NCBI GenBank assembly: GCA_903907955.1
Contig: CAIVPZ010000154.1
Span: forward strand, 1 to 64,000
DNA: 64,000 nt
DNA from: an uncultured Acetobacteraceae bacterium
Lineage (GTDB): Bacteria > Pseudomonadota > Alphaproteobacteria > Acetobacterales > Acetobacteraceae
Direction of reading: 5' to 3'
In this document: piece after piece, positions 23,720 to 33,048 of the stretch
How positions within the stretch are numbered: the stretch's first letter is position 1
Layout of the letters: every line of letters starts with the position of its first letter
The notes under the pieces: model-generated
Databases searched by the model: none
The model's input: only the letters and a program-made list of their open reading frames with translations
Told to the model about the DNA's origin: nothing
Program-made: the position numbers and the translations under genes

Positions 23720-24390
23720 GCGATGCTCCGATCATAGGTCGGGTTGTTTCGGTGCATGTTGGCCGCGTGGCACCGCTGGGACCGGAGGCGGAGCCGAGCG
23801 GGTTCGTCAAGCACGCCGTGGCGGGACCGGTGGCGGTGGGCCGACTGGGGCTGGCGGATGACGAGCAGGCCGATCTGCGCGTGCATGGCGGGCCGGACAA
23901 GGCCGTGTACGCCTACGCCTGTTCGCATTATGCGACCTGGGCGGCGGAATTTCCACAGCACGCGGCACTGTTCGTGCCGGGCGGGGTGGGGGAGAACCTG
24001 GCGATCGCTGGCATGGTCGAGGCGGACATCTGCGTTGGCGATGTGCATGCGGTTGGCAGCGCGCTGCTGCAGGCATGCCAGCCACGGCAGCCCTGCTTCA
24101 AATTCGCGTTGCGGTTCGAGAACAACAGACTGCCCAAGGCGATGGTGCGCAGTGGGCGCAGCGGCTGGTATTATCGCGTGCTGCAGACCGGGACGGTTGC
24201 GGCCGGGGACACGGTCATGTTGCACGCGCGGCCCAATCCGGATTTTCCGTTCGTGCGCCTGCTTGCGGTGATTAACCACGGCGACGCCTTGATTCAAGAA
24301 CTGGCGCAGATGGCCGACATGCCCGGGCTGGCGGACCAGTGGCAGGCGCACGCCCGACAGATGTTGCAACAGGGCCGGAGCACCCCGTGA
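23716..24390 (+). CDS. MOSC-domain protein (YiiM-like)
   Basis: A 224-residue protein with the MOSC fold: an N-terminal region with AVAGPVAVGRLGLADDEQADLRVHGGPDKAVYAY, then VGENLAIAGMVEADICVGDV and the conserved Cys in LLQACQPRQPCFKFALRF, ending in the YiiM-type tail SGWYYRVLQTGTVAAGDTVMLHARPNP. MOSC proteins carry sulfur or molybdenum cofactor; YiiM relatives reduce N-hydroxylated compounds in E. coli. The GTG start overlaps a small ORF. No molybdoenzyme is adjacent. Confidence 0.88.
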   Translation: MSDAPIIGRVVSVHVGRVAPLGPEAEPSGFVKHAVAGPVAVGRLGLADDEQADLRVHGGPDKAVYAYACSHYATWAAEFPQHAALFVPGGVGENLAIAGMVEADICVGDVHAVGSALLQACQPRQPCFKFALRFENNRLPKAMVRSGRSGWYYRVLQTGTVAAGDTVMLHARPNPDFPFVRLLAVINHGDALIQELAQMADMPGLADQWQAHARQMLQQGRSTP

Positions 24391-24429
24391 CGAGGCGAGT
24401 GCAGTGATGAGCCGTCTTCCGTCGTCCCC

Positions 24430-25785
24430 TCAACGGCCCGGCGGGTGCTTCACCACCGGCACGATCGCTTCGACCAGTCGGAGCATCTCCTCCGCTCCAG
24501 CGGGCATGCTGTCGGCGGACAGGCTCAGGCTGTCGACGCAACGGCCGCCCGGCGTGTAGAGCGAAAGCTCCAGCCCGCCCCCGATGACCTCCGGGCGGCA
24601 GACAAGCTCCTCGCCCGCAGCCTCATGCCGCGCTTCGGCCACAAACGCGCGGATTTCCTCGATGCCGCCGACCTGCTGCCCCGCCTCGGCCAGGAAGTCG
24701 GCGATCTCGTCCTGGATTTCCGACAGCGGCACCAGCGCCAGCGGCACGCAGCCCGTCGCATGGAAGGCCGCCGCCCTCCAGCGGTCGAACGCGGCAGCCC
24801 GGGTCGCGTCCTCGGGCGCCTCCTCGCCTTCCTGGGGTTCCTGCGGCGGGCCATTGGCGGCGACGTCATCCCAAAGCGGCACCGACCAGTCGAACCGTAC
24901 CCCGAGCAGGACGCCGAAGCCCTTCGCTGCCAGCTCGTCCGTGTCGGCGGGGCGCATGTCACGCGGCTCGGCACCAGCGGCCATATCAACCAGGACGCGG
25001 CGGACCGCGACAGGGTCAAGCCCGGCGAGCGCATCCGGTGAGCGCCAGCCCGGGAGAAAGCGTGTGTCGGCGGTTGGGGGCAGAACACCCGCCGCGAGAA
25101 GGCTCTCGCGAAGGTCAGTTGCGTCCGGCACGTCATGCGGCGGCAGGGCGACGGGAAGGGACACCAACCCCGCCCATCCGGAAGGACCAATCTCGCCCCC
25201 CTCAGCCACCAGCAGGAGCTCCCAGGTGAGATCGTCGGCCGCCTCCTCGCCGATGCGGTCTCTTGCCTTCCGCACCGCGAGGTCGAGGACGTCGTTCCGT
25301 CCGGTTGCCATGAGCGCGTGCGCGAGTTCCTCGAATTCCGAGTCTTCCTCATCCTCATCCGTGAAGGCAGCGACGAGGCGATCCGCGAGGGGGCCGGGCG
25401 CATTGCCGAGCATTTCAGGAGGGCTTGCCAAGGTCGGGTCGACACCAAGCACCTTGAGCGCGGCGGCGCCGCGAAGCAGGCTGCGGTCGCGCCAGGCCCA
25501 GCGGTTTTCCTGCGTGTCGGCCCGCCCGGCCATCCACCGCCGGAAGGAAGCGCGATCCGCAAGCTGGACGAACACCCGCACCCCGGAGGCGGCCAGCTCG
25601 GTGGCAACGGCCATGTTGACCGCGGCGACGGTGTCGAGGTCAGTTTCTCCCGGCCGGAAGGTGTCCAGCGTATCGGCGTCCGGGTAGTGGGTCACGAGGA
25701 TCGAATCCAGGGCAGGCGCAACCTCCCGTGCCCTCGCAGCGGCTTCATCGACGATCTGGTCCTGCCGACCTGCAGCCTGCACCAT
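24430..25785 (-). CDS. Conserved-looking hypothetical protein, 451 aa
   Basis: No family recognised. The chosen start ATG 25785 (MVQAAGRQDQIVDEAAARAR) has GGAG at a good distance; the frame is open 19 codons further. The protein is acidic, with an EDEEDSEFEE patch, a conserved-looking stretch VRVFVQLADRASFRRWMAGRA (helix-rich), and a C-terminal region ELSLYTPGGRCVDSLSLS with beta-strand pattern. No signal peptide or membrane segment is visible. It is convergent with the MOSC gene (40 bp between stops). The even codon pattern over 1.3 kb argues for a real gene. Confidence 0.6.
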   Translation of the reverse strand: MVQAAGRQDQIVDEAAARAREVAPALDSILVTHYPDADTLDTFRPGETDLDTVAAVNMAVATELAASGVRVFVQLADRASFRRWMAGRADTQENRWAWRDRSLLRGAAALKVLGVDPTLASPPEMLGNAPGPLADRLVAAFTDEDEEDSEFEELAHALMATGRNDVLDLAVRKARDRIGEEAADDLTWELLLVAEGGEIGPSGWAGLVSLPVALPPHDVPDATDLRESLLAAGVLPPTADTRFLPGWRSPDALAGLDPVAVRRVLVDMAAGAEPRDMRPADTDELAAKGFGVLLGVRFDWSVPLWDDVAANGPPQEPQEGEEAPEDATRAAAFDRWRAAAFHATGCVPLALVPLSEIQDEIADFLAEAGQQVGGIEEIRAFVAEARHEAAGEELVCRPEVIGGGLELSLYTPGGRCVDSLSLSADSMPAGAEEMLRLVEAIVPVVKHPPGR

Positions 25786-26238
25786 GGCGAATCTCCGATA
25801 GGTCGCGGACCATCGCGGGTCAGCTTGGCCGAAGCAGTACATCGTCAGGGCACTCGCCGTCCCTGGCTGTTTGCCGTGAGGGAATGCAGCTGAGCCTGGT
25901 CAAAGGCGCACAGGAGCCGGTTCTGTCGCGCGTCGCCTCTCAGCGACGGGGGCCGTTGAAGGCGAACGGCGACAGGCGAACCCGCTCATGATTTTCAGAG
26001 GACCATGCGGCTATCGGACGAGGTCTCGATAGCGACGCATTTCCACGGCAGCGGCCGGATCCCATGGCCCCCTGCCACATCCCTGCGAGATCCAAATTTC
26101 TCCCGCCTCGATGAACTCCACTCGCATTGGGCGATCACAAGAACCCGTGAAGCCGTACATCAGTACTGGATTGATCTATTTGAAAACCCAACTTTCATGG
26201 TACTGCCTAGTCTGTTCTGGCGGACGGGGATCGGGCAC
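25786..26238. other. Divergent intergenic region before the 2-oxoacid dehydrogenase operon
   Basis: About 450 bases between the hypothetical gene (minus) and the E1alpha gene (plus). The frame of E1alpha is open back to 26005, but the extra 78 residues do not look like any E1alpha N-terminus. The stretch 26100-26240 is less GC-rich than its neighbours and probably holds the operon promoter. No clear operator repeat was seen. Confidence 0.45.
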
Positions 26239-27321
26239 ATGTCAACAAGTCGTGTAGCCGAGTTCGATGTCGTGCTCACCCGCTACCTGGACATTGACGG
26301 CGCGCCGCTTGGGCCCTTGCCGGCATTCGCGGCTGATGCCGCGGATCTCGTGCCGCTGTATCGTGCCCTGATCCGCACGCGCACCTTCGATGCCAAGGCG
26401 GTCGCCTTGCAGCGCACCGGGCGCCTCGGCACCTTCGCCTCGTCACTCGGTCAGGAGGCGGTCGGAGTCGGCGCTGCCAGCGCGATGGCAGCTGATGACG
26501 TCCTGGTGCCGTCGTTCCGCGACCAGGCGGCGCAGTTGTGGCGCGGCGTCACGCCGGTCGAATTGCTCCTTTACTGGGGCGGCGATGAGCGCGGTAGCGA
26601 TTTCGCTGGGCCGCGCGGGGATTTCCCCATCTCAGTGCCCGTCGCCAGCCACGTGCCACACGCTGCCGGTGTGGCGCTGGCGCTGAAACTGCGCAACGAG
26701 GCGAGGGCCGTGCTGTGCATCATCGGCGATGGCGCCACCTCGAAGGGCGATTTCTATGAAGCGCTCAACATCGCCGGCGCCTGGCAGCTGCCGCTGGTCG
26801 TGCTGGTGAACAACAACCAGTGGGCGATCTCGGTCCGCCGCGAGGCCCAGAGCGCGGCGCAGACGCTGGCACAGAAGGCAATCGCTGCCGGCGTGCCGGG
26901 GGAGCAGGTCGATGGCAACGACGTGATCACGGTGCACGACACTGTGGCAAATGCCATCGCACGCGCCCGCGCGGGCGAGGGGACCAGCCTGATCGAAGCA
27001 CTCACCTACCGGCTCAGCGATCACACCACAGCCGATGACGCGCGACGGTATCGCGGCGATGCCGAGGTGAGCTTGCACTGGCATGGCGAGCCGGTCGCAC
27101 GCTTGCGCCAATACCTTGTCGGCCAGGGCGCATGGAGCCGCGACGACGAGGAACATGCGCTGGCCGATGCGGCGGACGAGATGGAGCGGGCGACCGAGGC
27201 ATACCTCGCCATGGCGCCGCAGCCGGTTTCGGCCATGTTCGATCATCTGTTTGCCACACTACCGGTATCGTTGCGCAGCGAGCGGGACGAAGCGATGGGC
27301 GGCGAGGCCGGCCATGCGTGA
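26239..27321 (+). CDS. pdhA: 2-oxoacid dehydrogenase E1 component, alpha subunit (PdhA-like)
   Basis: A 360-residue thiamine-diphosphate enzyme subunit. With E1beta it decarboxylates a 2-oxoacid (pyruvate or a branched-chain 2-oxoacid) and passes the acyl group to E2. The ThDP motif is seen as GDGATSKGDFYEALNIAGA through LVVLVNNNQWAIS; other family marks are FASSLGQEAVGVGAA, SFRDQAAQLWRG and LTYRLSDHTTADDARRYR. ATG 26239 (MSTSRVAEFDVV) gives the usual length. It overlaps E1beta by 8 bp. It resembles the E1alpha of heterotetrameric pyruvate or branched-chain complexes; the substrate is not settled by sequence. Confidence 0.9.
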   Translation: MSTSRVAEFDVVLTRYLDIDGAPLGPLPAFAADAADLVPLYRALIRTRTFDAKAVALQRTGRLGTFASSLGQEAVGVGAASAMAADDVLVPSFRDQAAQLWRGVTPVELLLYWGGDERGSDFAGPRGDFPISVPVASHVPHAAGVALALKLRNEARAVLCIIGDGATSKGDFYEALNIAGAWQLPLVVLVNNNQWAISVRREAQSAAQTLAQKAIAAGVPGEQVDGNDVITVHDTVANAIARARAGEGTSLIEALTYRLSDHTTADDARRYRGDAEVSLHWHGEPVARLRQYLVGQGAWSRDDEEHALADAADEMERATEAYLAMAPQPVSAMFDHLFATLPVSLRSERDEAMGGEAGHA

Positions 27322-28294
27322 TGCGACCCTGGTCGAAGCGATCAACGCCGCGCTCGCCCGTGCCATGCAGGAGGATGAGCGGGTGCTCGTCCTCGGCGAG
27401 GACGTCGGCAAGGACGGCGGCGTGTTTCGCGCCACCGACGGGCTGCTGGCCCGTTTCGGGCCGGCGCGCGTGTTCGACACGCCGGTTGCCGAGGCGGCGA
27501 TCGCCGGGATGTCCGTGGGGCTTGCGGCACAGGGGTTCTGCCCGGTGGCGGAAATCCAGTTCATGGGCTTTGCTTATGCCGCGATCGACCAGTTGCTGAA
27601 CCATGCGGCGCGGCTGCGCACGCGAACGCGCGGACGGCTGAGTTGCCCGATGGTGCTGCGCACGCCATGCGGCGCCGGGGTCCACGCGCCCGAACATCAC
27701 TCCGAAAGCGGCGAGGCCTGTTTCACCAACATCCCCGGACTGCGCGTGGTCGTCCCCTCTTCGCCGCGGCGCGGGTATGGTCTGTTGCTTGCGGCCATTC
27801 GTGATTCCGATCCGGTCGTGTTCCTCGAGCCCACGCGACTCTACCGCGCGGTGCGTGAACCGGTCGCGGACGATGGCACATCGCTGCCGCTTGACCGCTG
27901 CATCACGTTGCGCGAAGGCGGCGATGTCACCCTGGTTGGCTGGGGAGGCGTGGTCCCCGAGATGCTGGCGGCAGCCGAGCGGCTTGCTGCCGAGGGCACG
28001 CAGGCCGACGTGATAGATGTCGCCACTCTGGTGCCGCTCGACGCGGAAACCATCCTGGCGTCGGTCGCCGGGACCGGGCGATGCGTGATCTGCCATGAGG
28101 CTCCGCTGACCGGCGGGTTCGGTGCGGAGATCGCGGCGCGGCTTGCCGGCCCCGGCCTGTTTTCGCTGTTGGCCCCGGTCGAGCGGGTGACAGGCTGGGA
28201 CACGATCGTGCCGCTATCGCGCCTGGAGCGGCATTACCTGCCGGGCGTGGAGCGCATCCTGGCGGCGGCGCGGCGCAGCCTGCGGCACGGTTGA
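27314..28294 (+). CDS. pdhB: 2-oxoacid dehydrogenase E1 component, beta subunit (PdhB-like)
   Basis: A 326-residue transketolase-type subunit. Typical blocks are ALARAMQEDERVLVLGEDVG (with the catalytic Glu region), FDTPVAEAAIAGMSVGLAAQG, VAEIQFMGFAYAAIDQLLNH, LRTPCGAGVHAPEHHSES and the C-terminal VIDVATLVPLDAETILAS and CHEAPLTGGFGAEIAARL. It forms the alpha2beta2 E1 with the preceding gene, whose stop it overlaps. E2 starts 12 nt downstream. Confidence 0.92.
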   Translation: MRDATLVEAINAALARAMQEDERVLVLGEDVGKDGGVFRATDGLLARFGPARVFDTPVAEAAIAGMSVGLAAQGFCPVAEIQFMGFAYAAIDQLLNHAARLRTRTRGRLSCPMVLRTPCGAGVHAPEHHSESGEACFTNIPGLRVVVPSSPRRGYGLLLAAIRDSDPVVFLEPTRLYRAVREPVADDGTSLPLDRCITLREGGDVTLVGWGGVVPEMLAAAERLAAEGTQADVIDVATLVPLDAETILASVAGTGRCVICHEAPLTGGFGAEIAARLAGPGLFSLLAPVERVTGWDTIVPLSRLERHYLPGVERILAAARRSLRHG

Positions 28295-28306
28295 CCGGAG
28301 GCGGGC

Positions 28307-29398
28307 ATGGCAGGTGGACCCGAACGAATTTTCAATCTGCCCGATCTTGGCGAAGGTTTGCAGGAAGCCGAACTCGTTGCCTGGCACGTCGCCGAGGGTG
28401 ATCACGTCGTGGCGGACCAGCCGCTTGTCTCGGTCGAGACGGACAAGGCGGTTGTGGAAATTCCTTCGCCATGGGCCGGGCGGATCACCCGGCTGCTGGC
28501 AACCCCGCACGCCAGGCTGCCGATTGGCGCGCCGCTGGTTGCCTTTTCCGATGACGGCGGCCACGACGCCGGCACCGTGGTCGGCGCGCTGGCGGAAGCG
28601 GTGCCGACGCCGACCGCCAGGAGCGCGACATGGCGACCCCGTGTGGCGCCGGCGGTACGGGCGCTGGCCGCGGCGCGTGGTGTCGATCTCGCTTCTCTGA
28701 CGGGAAGCGGGCCGGACGGGGAAATCACCCGCGCCGACGTGGAACGCGCCGGCAGCGCGCCGGCGGACACGGAGCCGCTGCGCGGCATGCGTCGGGCAAT
28801 GGCGCTGCGAATGGCGGAGGCGGGGCGAGCGGTCGTCCCGGCCACCGTGACCGACGAGGCCGATGTCGATGCATGGCCCGCGGCGACACCGGTGACGGCG
28901 CGGCTGGTCGCGGCCCTGGTCGTCGGATGCCAGGCGAAGCCGGCATTGAACGCCACCTATGACGGCGCAGCCATGGCACGCCGGTTGAATGCCGCGGTAC
29001 ACGTCGGCATCGCAGTCGATACCGAGGACGGTCTCATCGTCCCCGTGCTGCGCGATGCCGCACGGTTCAGCCTCGCCGATGTCGATGCAGCGCTGACCGC
29101 GCTTGTGGCGGCGGCGCGTGCCCGGAGTCTGGCGCCGGATGCATTGCGCGATGCGACGATCACGCTGTCGAATTTCGGCTCGCTGGGCGGCGCGTTCGCG
29201 ACGCTTGTCGTGGTGCCGCCGCAGGTGGCGATTCTGGGGGCGGGCCGTATCCGGCCAGTTGTCATCCCCGTCGATGGCGGCTTCGGTGCCAGGCGGATGC
29301 TGCCACTGTCGTTGACCTTCGATCACCGCGTCGTCTCGGGTGGCGAGGCAGCACGCTTCCTCGCAGTCGTCAAGGCCGCCGTCGAAGGCGCATCTTAA
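28307..29398 (+). CDS. 2-oxoacid dehydrogenase E2 component (lipoyl acyltransferase)
   Basis: A 363-residue E2 with one lipoyl domain (residues about 8-85; lipoylated Lys in VSVETDKAVVEIPSP), a short linker, an E3/E1-binding domain (RVAPAVRALAAARGVDLASLTGSG, about 116-150) and a compact acyltransferase domain. The active-site motif reads DHRVVSGGEAARF: the catalytic histidine is there, but the usual Asp of HRxxDG is Ser. Variants with S at this place exist among acetoin/branched-chain E2 enzymes as far as I recall, so activity is not excluded. No E3 (dihydrolipoyl dehydrogenase) gene follows; it must be supplied from elsewhere. Confidence 0.88.
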   Translation: MAGGPERIFNLPDLGEGLQEAELVAWHVAEGDHVVADQPLVSVETDKAVVEIPSPWAGRITRLLATPHARLPIGAPLVAFSDDGGHDAGTVVGALAEAVPTPTARSATWRPRVAPAVRALAAARGVDLASLTGSGPDGEITRADVERAGSAPADTEPLRGMRRAMALRMAEAGRAVVPATVTDEADVDAWPAATPVTARLVAALVVGCQAKPALNATYDGAAMARRLNAAVHVGIAVDTEDGLIVPVLRDAARFSLADVDAALTALVAAARARSLAPDALRDATITLSNFGSLGGAFATLVVVPPQVAILGAGRIRPVVIPVDGGFGARRMLPLSLTFDHRVVSGGEAARFLAVVKAAVEGAS

Positions 29399-29426
29399 CA
29401 CCGGCGGTCGCAAAGGAGGTCACACC

Positions 29427-29770
29427 GTCGAAGGCCTGTTTCGCTTTGCTGAATCGCTTGGCCCGGAGGAGATCGTGCATATCGATTTGCGCGGTGTCGA
29501 GCTGCAGGCCATCATGGTGATCGATAATCTTGCTTGTGGTCCGTCGATCGGTGGTGCGCGCATGGCGTCGGATGTCGGCGTGGTGAATTGCGTCCGCCTG
29601 GACCGCGCGATGACGCTGAAGAACGCCGCCGCGGGCCTGCCGCATGGCGGCGGCAAGTTGATGATCTTCGGCGACCCGCGCATGTCGTTCGCGGAAAAGG
29701 AGCGGTTGATCCGCACCTTTGCCGGCGCCATACGCGAACTGTTCGGCTACATTGTCGAGCACCAGGATGA
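29427..29770 (+). pseudogene. N-terminal remnant of a Glu/Leu/Phe/Val dehydrogenase
   Basis: The frame reads VEGLFRFAESLGPEEIVHIDL, ACGPSIGGARMAS, MTLKNAAAGLPHGGGKLMI and AGAIRELFGYIVEHQDD, the substrate-binding domain of amino-acid dehydrogenases with its KNAAAGLPHGGGK lysine motif. It breaks off at about residue 115; the NAD-binding half is missing. A perfect AAAGGAGGT lies at the right distance, but the codon at the start position is GTC, suggesting loss of a GTG start. It lies 28 bp after the E2 gene and could have been the last gene of that operon, linking amino-acid deamination to 2-oxoacid oxidation. Confidence 0.75.
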
Positions 29771-29935
29771 TGCTGCGTTCGCGTCTCCAAGTCGTTCAGC
29801 AGGAGACCGTATCATACCCCCCGCATGAGGCAGTCTCGCGACCGGTGTGACGGCGACCTGATGCAAGTCGTACCGGGATGCGAACGCTCGGCATCCCGAC
29901 ACTTCGCCTTCCACCCGACGCGCCCGGATAGCCTT

Positions 29936-31405
29936 CTAGGTAACGAGCGGGATGTTCTGGTTCAACCGGAACAGGTTCTGGGGATCGTAGCGGCGCTTCA
30001 CCTCAGCGAGCCGGTCGTAGTTCGAGCCGAAGGCACCGCGGATGCGGTCCGTCTCATCCGCAGGCATGAAGTTTACATACACCGAGCCCATTGCGTGCGG
30101 TGCGAGGTCTGCAAACAGCTTGCGTGCCCAGTCAATGCACGTCGTGTCCTGTTCCGGATCGCGCCAGCGGGTGTGCGCATTCAACGTGAACTCGACATCG
30201 CGGCGGGGATACGCAGTTGCGTCGGGCGGCACGCGATTGATCTGGCCACCAAGCTGTCCAACGAAAATCTCGCACTCACTTGTAGGCAATTGCCGGGCCG
30301 CCTCCAGGAGCACCTCGAGCGCGGCATCAGAGATTTCCTTGAAGTCGTGGCTCTTCCAGTAGTTGCGCGCGCCGGGTGTCAGCATCGGATCGAACGCCGT
30401 CTGCCAGGCGGTGAAGGGGTGCGGACCGACGAGATCGACAATGGGCGTGCCGAGTGCACGGAACGGTGCAGCGGCAGCTTCCCCGTCTGCCACCGGTCCG
30501 GCATAGCAGAGCGCGAGGATCAGCACTTCCCTATCGTGCCATGCCGCAGGGACGAACGGCGCCGGCGGCGCTCTGCGCAACACGAGCCAGACGCTCAATT
30601 CGTCGGGTGCCGCGGCAACCAGCCGGCGGTACTCGTTCACCACCGCAGAGGCTTCGGCCAGGGGATAAAGCAAGAGGCCCGCGGTTACCTGGGGACCGAG
30701 CTCGCTAAGCTGAAATTCGAAAGACGTAACCACCCCGAAATTGCCGCCGCCGCCTCGCACGGCCCAGAACAGATCCGGGTGCTGCGTTGCGTCGGCACGG
30801 CGGAGCGCGCCATCCACGGTAACGATGTCCACCGAGAGCAGGTTGTCAATGGTCAGGCCGAACTTGCGACTGGTCCATCCGAAGCCACCACCAAGGGTAA
30901 GCCCGGCGATACCAGTGGTCGAGTTGATGCCCACCGGAACCGCGAGGCCAAATGCTTGCGTCTCCTTATCCACGTCGGAGAGCAAGGCGCCGCCCTCCAC
31001 CCGCGCGCGTCGCAAGGTCGGGTCGACATGCACCGACCGCATGCGGGAGAGATCCAGCATGATGCCGCCCTCGCAGACCGCATTGCCGGCGATGTTGTGG
31101 CCTCCGCCGCGCACTGCCAAGGCCACGCCGTGTTCGCGGGCGAAGTTGACCGTCTGCATCACGTCGGCGGCGCCCAATGCCCGGACGATCAGGCCGGGGC
31201 GCCGATCGATCATACGGTTCCAGATCGCTCGTGCCTCGTCGTAGCCAGGTTCACCGCCCAGCAATACGCTACCCCGCAGCACGCCGCGCAATGCGCCGAT
31301 TTCGGCATCGCTAATTGGCACAGGAGCGCCAGAAAAAGCTTGGAGCTGCGAGTCCACCGTTGTCCTCCCCCGATTCTCTATGCTTGCAGAGACGTGTAAG
31401 GGCAC
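29936..31405 (-). CDS. FAD-linked oxidase of the berberine-bridge-enzyme type
   Basis: A 489-residue flavoprotein of the PCMH/BBE group. The FAD-binding domain shows PGLIVRALGAADVMQTVNFAREHG and AVRGGGHNIAG, whose His is the usual covalent 8-alpha FAD attachment site, then GGIMLDLSRMRSVHVDP and TTGIAGLTLGGGFGWTSRKFG and HPDLFWAVRGGGGNFGVVTS. The BBE C-terminal segment YDRLAEVKRRYDPQNLFRLNQNI is intact. The second covalent site, a Cys seen in bicovalent members, is not at the usual GGGFG position. No signal peptide is evident. Such enzymes oxidise sugars, alkaloids or antibiotics; the substrate here is unknown. Confidence 0.87.
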   Translation of the reverse strand: MPLHVSASIENRGRTTVDSQLQAFSGAPVPISDAEIGALRGVLRGSVLLGGEPGYDEARAIWNRMIDRRPGLIVRALGAADVMQTVNFAREHGVALAVRGGGHNIAGNAVCEGGIMLDLSRMRSVHVDPTLRRARVEGGALLSDVDKETQAFGLAVPVGINSTTGIAGLTLGGGFGWTSRKFGLTIDNLLSVDIVTVDGALRRADATQHPDLFWAVRGGGGNFGVVTSFEFQLSELGPQVTAGLLLYPLAEASAVVNEYRRLVAAAPDELSVWLVLRRAPPAPFVPAAWHDREVLILALCYAGPVADGEAAAAPFRALGTPIVDLVGPHPFTAWQTAFDPMLTPGARNYWKSHDFKEISDAALEVLLEAARQLPTSECEIFVGQLGGQINRVPPDATAYPRRDVEFTLNAHTRWRDPEQDTTCIDWARKLFADLAPHAMGSVYVNFMPADETDRIRGAFGSNYDRLAEVKRRYDPQNLFRLNQNIPLVT

Positions 31406-31890
31406 GTTTGCATTGCCGCAGCCAGAAGTCTATCTCAACCGATATGCAGCTGATCTCAATTTGTCGGGAACCAATAATACGAACGGCCGAAGGCTTGACT
31501 CGCTGCGGGGGCACTCCTGGGGACGTGTTGTGCGACTCGATGCCTGCTAATGTCGATTCCCAGGTTGACGATGGTGGTGGATAGCAGCGGCAAGGTGAAG
31601 CGGGCCACGCGTGGTTTCGCAAGCGCCGGAACCTGGAGTGCGGCGGTAGTTAGCGTGGTGCGGTCGTGCCGGTGGACGAAGGTGCGTCTCTCGGTCAACC
31701 CACAAGCCTGAGTATGAACGAACCGGCAGAGCGAATCTGGCATGAGCCTGCCGATAAGCACCGGGCCATACACGGCGAGGTGGGCCCGGTCGGAATAGCG
31801 GATACGTGATCCAGGCATCCCCGAGATGCCCCTTGCCCCCGCGGCAATTCATAATACCTCGCGTTATACGAATAACGGACGGTGACATGA
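31406..31890. other. Intergenic region, no gene recognised
   Basis: About 485 bases between the divergent oxidase and TetR genes. The frames present are short and unlike any family. Promoters for both genes, and a TetR operator, would be expected here. The stretch around 31850-31880 (AATACCTCGCGTTATACGAATAACG) is AT-richer and contains CGTTAT and ATAACG in inverted order, a possible operator. Confidence 0.4.
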
Positions 31891-33048
31891 ATGTCCGGCC
31901 AGCCGCGTCCCTATCTCCAGGTCGCCCGTGTTGCCGCCACGCAGGCAACCCAGCGCCGCATCGTCGACGCCTTTGCCAATGCCCTGCAGCAGTGCTGGAT
32001 GGACGAGATCACATTGGACGACATCGCCGTCGTCGCCGGCACAACCCGCCAGACCATCATCCGCTTTTTCGGCGGCAAGGACGGGCTGCTGACCGCTGTT
32101 GCGGAGAAGATGAGCGAGGAGGTCGCTCTCCGGCGTGCCCTGCCCGACGGCATGACTCCACGCGCGGTAGCCCATGCTGTGCTGCAGGATTACGAGGTGA
32201 GCGGCGACTTCATCGCTCGCCTGCTGGCGCAGGAGGACCGTCACCCGGTACTGGGCGGACTGCTGGACATCGGCCGGCGCGAACATCGCCGATGGGTGAA
32301 GGACGCCTTCAAGTCCGTGCTTGCGACACGCACGGCAAGCGCAGGCGAGAAGCTGCTGACCCAACTCGTCGTCGCCACCGATGTCTACACCTGGAAGCTG
32401 CTGCGGCGTGACCAGCACCACTCGGCCGAGGACGTCGAGACGCTGGTCGCTGACATGATCGGCCAACTGCTCAACAAGGGGGAAAAGACAAGAAGCGCAA
32501 TTTCTTGCTCGCGGCATGGGAGGGCGGCGGGAATGTCCCGCCGTTTGTCGGCGCGGTGCGCCAGTTGCGCGCCCGCGGCCACCGCGTTCGGGTCCTCGGC
32601 GACGACACGATGCGCGAGGAGATGGAAGCGGCGGGCGCCCTCTTCCGACCCTGGCGAACCGCCGGCAATCGTACCGATCGTCGGCCGGAGAGCGATCTCC
32701 TGCGGGACTGGGAGCCGAAGGAGCCCGGCGGCGGCCTGCTGCGGCTGCTGGACCGGATTACGATCGGGCCGGCGCACGCCTATGCCGCCGACACGCTGGC
32801 CGAGTTGCGATCCGAGCCGGCCGATGCACTTGTCAGCTCGGACCTGTTGTTCGGCCCGATGGTGGCGGCAGAGGCAACCGGCACGCCCTTGGCGCTGCTG
32901 GCTCGAAACATCAGCGTCTTCCCGATCGCGGGCATGCCGCCGATCGGACCGGGCCTCGCGCCGCCCGGCAGCGCGGCAGAGCGCGCGATGGCCGGGCAGG
33001 CGGCGGCTTGGTTCGCAGCCGCCCTGGCGGAGCGCCTGCCCGTGCTGA
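31891..33048 (+). CDS. TetR/AcrR-family regulator, frame runs into the next gene
   Basis: The TetR part covers about the first 200 residues: HTH ATQRRIVDAFANALQQCWMD, EITLDDIAVVAGTTRQTIIRFFGGKDGLLTAVAEKM (about 18-75), then a helical ligand domain ending VETLVADMIGQLLNKGEKT near 32490. No stop codon occurs there; the frame stays open to 33048 and overlaps the glycosyltransferase gene by more than 500 bp in another frame. The extra residues (Arg/Ser/Pro-rich) are not family-like. Most likely a small deletion near 32480 removed the TetR stop and the normal start of the next gene. Confidence 0.75.
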   Translation: MSGQPRPYLQVARVAATQATQRRIVDAFANALQQCWMDEITLDDIAVVAGTTRQTIIRFFGGKDGLLTAVAEKMSEEVALRRALPDGMTPRAVAHAVLQDYEVSGDFIARLLAQEDRHPVLGGLLDIGRREHRRWVKDAFKSVLATRTASAGEKLLTQLVVATDVYTWKLLRRDQHHSAEDVETLVADMIGQLLNKGEKTRSAISCSRHGRAAGMSRRLSARCASCAPAATAFGSSATTRCARRWKRRAPSSDPGEPPAIVPIVGRRAISCGTGSRRSPAAACCGCWTGLRSGRRTPMPPTRWPSCDPSRPMHLSARTCCSARWWRQRQPARPWRCWLETSASSRSRACRRSDRASRRPAARQSARWPGRRRLGSQPPWRSACPC

